Position numbers and translations under genes: made by a program. DNA of 18,993 nt from Dysgonamonadaceae bacterium. Its GTDB lineage: Bacteria; Bacteroidota; Bacteroidia; Bacteroidales; Azobacteroidaceae. Location of the stretch: contig JAIRSN010000087.1 in the NCBI GenBank assembly GCA_031255425.1, forward strand, positions 1 through 18,993. Direction: 5' to 3'. Shown piece after piece: positions 14,191 to 18,993 of the stretch (positions are counted from its first letter, which is position 1; each line of letters opens with the position of its first letter). The notes beneath the pieces were generated by a model. That model was given only the letters and a program-made list of their open reading frames with translations, did no database searches and was not told the origin of the DNA.

Positions 14191-14231
14191 GAGTCGCAGC
14201 CGCTTTTGTATTTTAGGGAGGCAGTTCCCCT
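14191..14231 (-). repeat. Dispersed hairpin element, copy 6 (degenerate)
   Basis: On the minus strand: CTCCCTAAAATACAAAAG followed by GCGGC-TGC-GACTC, with two mismatches in the stem. It begins four bases after palindrome array 2 and is head-to-head with copy 7. Confidence 0.55.
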
Positions 14232-14236
14232 ATGCC

Positions 14237-14290
14237 GCAGCTAAGCAAATATACCGCACCCCTTTAAAATTATAAAAGAGGCTGAGCCTC
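14237..14290 (+). repeat. Dispersed hairpin element, copy 7
   Basis: It has a head GCAGCTAAGCAAATATACCG, then CCCTTTAAAATTATAAAAG, then the hairpin GAGGC-TGA-GCCTC with a perfect 5-bp stem that differs from the other copies. It points toward the surE promoter 44 bp away. Confidence 0.75.
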
Positions 14291-14333
14291 CAAAATGCAA
14301 CGAATATTAATAGAAGGAATAAATAAAAATGCC

Positions 14334-14341
14334 TACATTTG
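14334..14341 (+). promoter_or_regulatory. -7 box of surE-lpxB
   Basis: TACATTTG fits the -7 consensus. It overlaps the TTG at 14339 that would be an alternative surE start, so translation should begin at the ATG at 14360. No clear -33 box. Confidence 0.55.
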
Positions 14342-14359
14342 TGGCACAAAATAAAAATC

Positions 14360-15163
14360 ATGTCGAAAAGCAAACAACCCCTTATCCTTATCACAAACGA
14401 TGACGGAATCCAGGCAAAAGGATTAAACGAGTTAATAGAAGGCCTCCGGTCCTTGGGAGAAATCGTAGTCATAGCGCCCAACGTATCCCGTTCGGGAATG
14501 TCGAGCGCCATAAGCGCCACGAATCCGATCCGGGTGAACCAGGTGAAGAAAGAAAAAAACCTCACCGCCTACAGTTGCACAGGCACCCCCGTCGACTGCG
14601 TCAAATTAGGCGTGAACGAAATAACCGGCCGGAAACCGGACCTGATTGTTTCGGGAATCAACCACGGATCCAATTCCGCAATCTGCGTGATCTATTCGGG
14701 AACCGTCGGCGCCGCATTGGAAGGATGCATCCTGGGAATCCCCGCCATCGCCGTGTCTTTGACCGATCATTCGCCCTCCGCCGACTTTACCCAGGCGGTA
14801 AAACAGGGAAAAGCCGTTGCCGAAAAAGTGTTGAAAGACGGATTGCCCAAAGGAATTTGCCTCAACCTGAACGTTCCCGCCATTCCGGAAGTAAAAGGAC
14901 TGAAAGTCTGTTCCCAGACGCCGGGCTATTGGACGAAAGAACTTCAAAAGGCGAAAGACCCGATGGGAAAAACCGTCTACTGGCTGACCGGCGAATTCCT
15001 GAACGAAGACCCCGGCAACAACCGGAACGACGAATGGGCGTTGGCACACGGGTACGCCGCGCTGGTGCCCCTGCAATTGGATATGACAGCGTATTCCTTT
15101 ATGGAAGATTTGAAAACAATGACGGAAGAAACCCTCAAAAACAGGAAAGGCGGACAATTATGA
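14360..15163 (+). CDS. surE: 5'/3'-nucleotidase SurE
   Basis: This 267-residue metal-dependent phosphatase removes phosphate from nucleoside monophosphates, and in some species from short polyphosphate. The N-terminal LILITNDDG holds the metal-binding Asp14-Asp15 pair. SRSGMSSAIS, SGINHGSNSA and YSGTVGAALEG are the other family signatures. The frame is open to an upstream TTG at 14339, but that codon lies inside the probable -7 box, so the ATG at 14360 is preferred. Its stop overlaps the lpxB start (ATGA), implying translational coupling. Confidence 0.94.
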   Translation: MSKSKQPLILITNDDGIQAKGLNELIEGLRSLGEIVVIAPNVSRSGMSSAISATNPIRVNQVKKEKNLTAYSCTGTPVDCVKLGVNEITGRKPDLIVSGINHGSNSAICVIYSGTVGAALEGCILGIPAIAVSLTDHSPSADFTQAVKQGKAVAEKVLKDGLPKGICLNLNVPAIPEVKGLKVCSQTPGYWTKELQKAKDPMGKTVYWLTGEFLNEDPGNNRNDEWALAHGYAALVPLQLDMTAYSFMEDLKTMTEETLKNRKGGQL

Positions 15164-16281
15164 AATACTTTCTAATAGCAGGCGAGGCTTCGGGCGACTT
15201 ACACGCATCCAATCTGATGCGCGCATTGAAAAAGATTGATCCACAGTCCGATTTTCGTTTTTTGGGCGGCGACCAGATGCAATCGGTCGGCGGAACGCTT
15301 GTCGGGCATTACCGCGACCTGGCTTTTATGGGATTTATTCCCGTCCTGACGCATCTGTACACCATCGTTGCCCGCCTGAACGCATGCAAGCGAAGCATCA
15401 AAGCGTATCAACCGGATGTGGTGATACTGGTCGACTATCCGGGTTTCAACCTGAAGATTGCCGAATATGTGAAACGGCAGTTGCATCTTCCGGTTTATTA
15501 CTATATCTCCCCCAAAATATGGGCATGGAAAGAATACCGCATCCGGAAAATCAAGAAGTATGTCGACCGGATGCTTTGCATTCTCCCTTTCGAAGCGGAT
15601 TTTTATAGAAAGCACGACTATCCCGTCGTCTATGTAGGCAATCCCACGATGGACGCCCTCGCCCGCCGCGACCGGAAAGCGGAATCTTTTGAGGAATTTA
15701 TCCAACTCAACAACCTTGAAAACAAGCCGGTTATTGCACTTCTGGCGGGAAGCCGCAAGCAGGAAATCAAGGACAACTTGCCGGCGATGCTGGAGGCTGC
15801 CGGCGCTTTCGGGGAATACCAGCCGGTCGTCGCGGGCGCCCCGGGCATCGACCCCTCTTTCTATGGGAAATTCACACGACAACAGAACGTTCGCGTAGTG
15901 TCCGGGCAAACCTACCGCCTGCTGCAACAAGCCAAAGCCGCACTGGTGACCTCCGGCACAGCCACCCTGGAAACGGCATTGCTGCGGGTTCCGCAAGCGG
16001 TGTGCTACAAAGTTCCGTTCAAGCATCTCAGTTCCTTTGTCTTTGAGAAATTCTTTTCCTGCAAATACATCTCGCTGGTAAACCTGATTGCCGGCAAAAC
16101 GGTTGTCCGGGAATTGTTCGGAAAGGATTTCACCGTCCAACAGATCCGGGACGAACTGGACCTGCTGCTTCACGATGAAAAGTACCGGAAGAAAATGACT
16201 GAAGGCTACCGGGAAGTAACCAAAAAATTAGGTACTACGGGAGCCTCCAAAAAAGCGGCGCAATGTGCGTTCCTCGATTAA
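15160..16281 (+). CDS. lpxB: Lipid-A-disaccharide synthase
   Basis: This 373-residue GT19 glycosyltransferase joins UDP-2,3-diacylglucosamine to lipid X to make the lipid A disaccharide at the inner face of the inner membrane. Family motifs are GEASGDLHASNLM (8-20), FMGFIPVL, DYPGFNLKIAEYVK, YYISPKIWAWKEYRIRKIKK, YVGNPTMDA, LLAGSRKQEIKDNLPAM and TSGTATLETALL. The frame runs far upstream through surE without a stop, but the conserved N-terminus begins at the ATG at 15160, which overlaps the surE stop by 4 bp. The stop overlaps that of rpiB on the other strand by 4 bp. Its presence shows a Gram-negative outer membrane with lipid A. Confidence 0.96.
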   Translation: MKYFLIAGEASGDLHASNLMRALKKIDPQSDFRFLGGDQMQSVGGTLVGHYRDLAFMGFIPVLTHLYTIVARLNACKRSIKAYQPDVVILVDYPGFNLKIAEYVKRQLHLPVYYYISPKIWAWKEYRIRKIKKYVDRMLCILPFEADFYRKHDYPVVYVGNPTMDALARRDRKAESFEEFIQLNNLENKPVIALLAGSRKQEIKDNLPAMLEAAGAFGEYQPVVAGAPGIDPSFYGKFTRQQNVRVVSGQTYRLLQQAKAALVTSGTATLETALLRVPQAVCYKVPFKHLSSFVFEKFFSCKYISLVNLIAGKTVVRELFGKDFTVQQIRDELDLLLHDEKYRKKMTEGYREVTKKLGTTGASKKAAQCAFLD

Positions 16282-16712
16282 AAACGGGTTTGTTCCTTTA
16301 TTCGTTCCTGATGTCTTCCGCCTTCAAACGGCGTACGGAAGAAGATTTCTACCATCTTTTCAGCCAAGTCTGCGGATAAGAAACGTCCGGGCAAGGCGAG
16401 TACGTTGGCATCGTTGTGCGCCCGCGCCAGGCGGGTGATTTCTTCGTTCCAGCACAATGCCGCGCGGATTCCTTTGTGCCGGTTCAGGGTCATGCCGATG
16501 CCGTTGCCGGTGCCGCAGACGGCGATTCCCCGCGAGACTTCCCCGCTTTCGACCGCCTTCGCCAACTTGTGCCCGAAGACGGCATAGTTGACGCTTTCGG
16601 CGGTACACGTTCCATAATCAATATAGGGTATCTGCTTCCGGTCGAGCAATGCCCGGATAGATTCTTTCAATTCGTAACCCGCGTGATCGGCGGCAAGACC
16701 TGTCTTTTCCAT
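16278..16712 (-). CDS. rpiB: Ribose-5-phosphate isomerase B
   Basis: This 144-residue cytoplasmic enzyme of the LacAB/RpiB family interconverts ribose 5-phosphate and ribulose 5-phosphate. Visible active-site elements are AADHAG with Asp9-His10, IAVCGTGNGIGM with Cys66 and the phosphate/anion loop, and RAHNDANVLALPGR with His99. The catalytic Cys66 is in the same position as in E. coli RpiB. It lies 39 bp downstream of tkt on the same strand, so two enzymes of the non-oxidative pentose phosphate branch are co-transcribed. Its 3' end overlaps that of lpxB by 4 bp, leaving no intergenic space for a terminator. Confidence 0.95.
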   Translation of the reverse strand: MEKTGLAADHAGYELKESIRALLDRKQIPYIDYGTCTAESVNYAVFGHKLAKAVESGEVSRGIAVCGTGNGIGMTLNRHKGIRAALCWNEEITRLARAHNDANVLALPGRFLSADLAEKMVEIFFRTPFEGGRHQERIKEQTRF

Positions 16713-16741
16713 ACGTATGTTTATTTTTTTGGTGACTCGTG

Positions 16742-16758
16742 CGGATGAAAATCATCCG
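16742..16758 (-). other. Intercistronic hairpin spanning the tkt stop codon
   Basis: CGGATGA and TCATCCG form a perfect 7-bp stem over three bases. On the minus strand the tkt TGA lies in the upstream arm. No T tract follows, so it is not a typical terminator. It may affect tkt-rpiB mRNA processing. Confidence 0.4.
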
Positions 16759-18779
16759 TTGCTTATCATTTTTTTGACTTGTTTGTACACATTTTCGCCC
16801 GTAAAGCCCAATTTTTCGTCCAATACTTTATAGGGAGCGGAAAAGCCGAACGATTCCAGTCCCCACACTTTTCCGTTGCTGCCTGCCAAGCCCAGCAAGT
16901 TGACGGGCAGGCCTGCCGTTAATCCGAAGACTTTTTTTCCGGGGATAATCACCGCATCCTGGTATTCCTGCGGCTGGCTTCTGAACAATCCTTCCGAAGG
17001 GACGGATACGATCCGGACACGGATACCGTCTTTCCGTAACAGCGCCGCGCCTTCCACCAAGGTGGAAACTTCCGATCCGGAGGCCAATAAAATCACTTCC
17101 GCGTTGCCGTCACATTCAACGACGTACCCGCCTTTTTCCGCTTGCAACGCTTCTTTGTACCGGTCTTCCTTTGCCGGCAAACCGGTAATGTTCTGCCGGG
17201 AAAGAATCAATGCCGTCGGCGTGTGGGTGTTTTCCATCGCCAATTTCCAGGCAACCGTTGTTTCCTGAACATCCGCCGGGCGAAGGACAAGCATGGAATT
17301 GCGTCCGCTGTGGTTTTGCATCTTTTCCATCAGCCGGATTTGCGCTTCCTGTTCGACCGGTTCGTGCGTAGGTCCGTCTTCCCCCACGCGAAACGCATCG
17401 TGCGTCCAGATAAACTTGACCGGGAGTTCCATCAGCGCTGCCATGCGTACGGCGGGTTTCATGTAGTCGGAGAAAACGAAAAACGTTCCGCAGGCAGGAA
17501 TCACGCCGCCATACAGCGCCATGCCGACACAGACGCATGCCATCGTCAGCTCGGAAACGCCTGATTGCAGGAAAGATCCGGAAAAGTCGTCCCGGGTGAT
17601 GGCTTGGGTTTGTTTCAGGAATCCGTCTGTCTTGTCGGAGTTGGATAAGTCGGCGGAGGTGACGATCATGTTTTCAACCTGTTTTGCCAGCATGCCCAAC
17701 ACGGTCGCGGAAGCTGCGCGGGTGGCCTGATCCGGCTTCTGTTGTATCGCAGCCCAGTCTATTTCGGGCGACCGGTGCAACCACGCATCCAACTTGGCGG
17801 CTGCCTGGGGGTTTGCTTTTGCCCACAATGCTTTTTCTTCCCGTTTTTGTCGGACGATATGCCGCAGTTCCGTTTTTCTTTTCGCGTAAAGGGTTGCCGT
17901 TTCGGGGAAGATCCGGAAGGGGTCTTCGGGGTTGCCGCCCAGGTTCCGGACGGTTTCGTCGAAACTGGCTCCGGATTCGCCCAAAGGCATGCCATGTGTC
18001 GCGCAATTCCGTTCGTAGGAACTTCCGTCTGCTTTCACGGCGCCTTTCCCCATAACGGTTTTCCCGATAATCAGCGTAGGACATTCTTTTTCGTTCCGGG
18101 CGTCGCGCAATGCCTTGCGGATAGCGGTTGCGTCGTTGCCGTCGATTTCGACCACTTTCCATCCCCATGCCTCGTATTTCATTTTCGTGTTTTCGCTTGT
18201 CACCGCGCTGACGGCGGTCGAAAGCTGAATGTCGTTGGAATCATAGAACATAATCAGGTTGTCCAGTCCCAGGTGACCGGCAAGGCGGCCTGCTCCCTGC
18301 GAGATTTCTTCCTGAACTCCGCCGTCGGAAATGTAGGCGTAAATCTTCTGTCCGGTCGCCCGTCCGGTTTTGGCTTGCAGGAATTTGGCGGCTATCGCTG
18401 CTCCTACGGCGTAGGTATGTCCTTGTCCCAGGGGACCGGACGTGTTTTCGATTCCCCGCGAAACGTCCACTTCCGGATGTCCGGGAGTAGCGCTTCCCCA
18501 TTGGCGGAACTGCTTCAGGTCGTCCGTTGTAAACGTTCCCGCCAACGCCAAAACGGAATACAACATAGGCGACATGTGTCCCGGATCTAAAAAGAAACGG
18601 TCTCTTTCCTCCCACGCATAATGGTCGGGGTCGTATACTAAAAATTCGCTGTATAATACGTTGATAAAATCGGCGCCGCCCATAGCGCCGCCCGGATGTC
18701 CCGATTTGGCTTTTTCTACCATAGAGGCCGCTAAGATACGGATGTTATCCGCTGCACGATTGAGCATTGTGATGTCCAT
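16752..18779 (-). CDS. tkt: Transketolase
   Basis: This 675-residue thiamine-diphosphate enzyme transfers two-carbon ketol units in the pentose phosphate pathway and is normally a cytoplasmic homodimer. The N-terminal domain shows KSGHPGGAMGG (25-35), GSATPGHPE (95-103), SGPLGQGHTYAVGAA (114-128) and the diphosphate/magnesium motif SDGGVQEEIS (151-160, with Asp152 and Glu157), followed by YDSNDIQL. The PYR domain has VGEDGPTHEPVEQ, and the C-terminal domain is complete. Length is typical. The ATG at 18779 lies 30 bp after a TATCTTTG box. It is the first gene of a tkt-rpiB operon. Confidence 0.97.
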   Translation of the reverse strand: MDITMLNRAADNIRILAASMVEKAKSGHPGGAMGGADFINVLYSEFLVYDPDHYAWEERDRFFLDPGHMSPMLYSVLALAGTFTTDDLKQFRQWGSATPGHPEVDVSRGIENTSGPLGQGHTYAVGAAIAAKFLQAKTGRATGQKIYAYISDGGVQEEISQGAGRLAGHLGLDNLIMFYDSNDIQLSTAVSAVTSENTKMKYEAWGWKVVEIDGNDATAIRKALRDARNEKECPTLIIGKTVMGKGAVKADGSSYERNCATHGMPLGESGASFDETVRNLGGNPEDPFRIFPETATLYAKRKTELRHIVRQKREEKALWAKANPQAAAKLDAWLHRSPEIDWAAIQQKPDQATRAASATVLGMLAKQVENMIVTSADLSNSDKTDGFLKQTQAITRDDFSGSFLQSGVSELTMACVCVGMALYGGVIPACGTFFVFSDYMKPAVRMAALMELPVKFIWTHDAFRVGEDGPTHEPVEQEAQIRLMEKMQNHSGRNSMLVLRPADVQETTVAWKLAMENTHTPTALILSRQNITGLPAKEDRYKEALQAEKGGYVVECDGNAEVILLASGSEVSTLVEGAALLRKDGIRVRIVSVPSEGLFRSQPQEYQDAVIIPGKKVFGLTAGLPVNLLGLAGSNGKVWGLESFGFSAPYKVLDEKLGFTGENVYKQVKKMISNG

Positions 18780-18808
18780 GTTGTTTTTTGCTGTTAATAA
18801 TAAAAATA

Positions 18809-18816
18809 CAAAGATA
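18809..18816 (-). promoter_or_regulatory. -7 box of the tkt-rpiB operon
   Basis: On the minus strand TATCTTTG matches the Bacteroidetes -7 consensus, about 30 bp before the tkt start. No clear TTG was seen 19-20 bp further upstream. Confidence 0.65.
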
Positions 18817-18847
18817 ACGACTCCGCCCGTAAATGGCTATAGATTTT

Positions 18848-18871
18848 TCTTTTTGCCTTGATGCAAAAAGA
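18848..18871. repeat. Inverted repeat upstream of tkt
   Basis: TCTTTTTGC and GCAAAAAGA pair perfectly (9 bp) around CTTGAT. A second overlapping inverted pair, CCTTGAT (18856-18862) and ATCAAGG (18881-18887), follows. It is probably another dispersed intergenic repeat. Confidence 0.5.
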
Positions 18872-18911
18872 AACAAAAAGATCAAGGCTTGGCTTCTTGG
18901 CGGACCGCTCT

Positions 18912-18955
18912 GATACCGCCGGCTAAACGGATTACAACTCGCTTCGCTCAAACAG
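18912..18955. repeat. Second copy of the 44-bp intergenic repeat
   Basis: It is identical to 8718-8761. The right arm GTAATCCGTTT present there is missing here; the sequence passes directly into the hairpin of dispersed element copy 8. Confidence 0.85.
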
Positions 18956-18993
18956 GCGGCGCAGCCGCTTTTATATTTTTGGGAGGCACGGCG
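18956..18993 (-). repeat. Dispersed hairpin element, copy 8, cut by the window edge
   Basis: It has the hairpin GCGGC-TGC-GCCGC on the minus strand with the ATAAAAG tract and part of the head. It matches copy 3 at 8398-8435 with one substitution. It points toward tkt. Confidence 0.75.

Noticed and set aside
1..18993. tRNA, rRNA or known riboswitch
   Set aside because: No cloverleaf, rRNA segment or familiar riboswitch core was recognised by eye in the intergenic regions. A covariance search was not possible.

Overview
The window looks like chromosomal DNA of a member of the order Bacteroidales, of moderate GC content. Three observations support this. Promoters have the Bacteroidetes form, with a -7 box TAnnTTTG seen upstream of eight transcription units and, in two clear cases, TTG or TTTG 20 bp further upstream. 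Start codons are preceded by A/T-rich sequence rather than Shine-Dalgarno motifs. Two secreted proteins end in type IX secretion (T9SS, Por) sorting domains. Intestinal Bacteroides generally lack T9SS, so a relative of Porphyromonas, Tannerella, Paludibacter or Dysgonomonas is more likely. The genus cannot be read from the sequence.

Layout. Bases 1-35 may hold the first codons of a leftward gene. Bases 49-409 hold an eight-unit array of palindromes. A secreted T9SS protein (714-2336, +) converges, across a strong bidirectional terminator, on a second secreted T9SS protein (2442-3851, -). Behind that lies a secreted GH5 glycosidase with a CBM6-like tail (3993-5747, -). A pyridoxamine/pyridoxal kinase (5985-6836, +) faces rpoN (6867-8318, -). 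A repeat-filled divergent region separates rpoN from a four-gene operon: argB, a THUMP RNA methyltransferase, an S9 dipeptidyl peptidase and an RsmI-like methyltransferase (8952-13620, +). A second, related palindrome array (13824-14187) precedes surE-lpxB (14360-16281, +). lpxB converges with a 4-bp overlap on the tkt-rpiB operon (18779-16278, -).

The genes are mostly housekeeping: PLP salvage, sigma-54, arginine synthesis, rRNA modification, lipid A synthesis and the non-oxidative pentose phosphate branch. To these are added a few secreted glycan- and peptide-degrading or envelope functions. The four genes of the argB operon share no obvious pathway.

The unusual content is intergenic. (1) Two arrays, each of eight roughly 21-24 bp palindromes at an almost constant 42-bp (array 1) or 43-bp (array 2) period. 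Both have the same A/T-rich leader-like flank on the left, related spacers, and compensatory changes that keep the palindrome. (2) A roughly 55-bp dispersed element, seen about eight times. It consists of a GCAGCCAAGC-like head, an A/T tract ending ATAAAAG, and a 5-bp hairpin whose stem sequence varies while pairing is kept. At six of the eight copies it is oriented toward the promoter of the adjacent gene, and it often occurs as head-to-head pairs between divergent genes. Read from the opposite strand it is a hairpin followed by a T tract, like a short intrinsic terminator. (3) A mosaic of further inverted repeats nested inside one of these pairs (8454-8847). No cas genes, transposase, integrase, RAYT gene, rRNA or tRNA gene was recognised.
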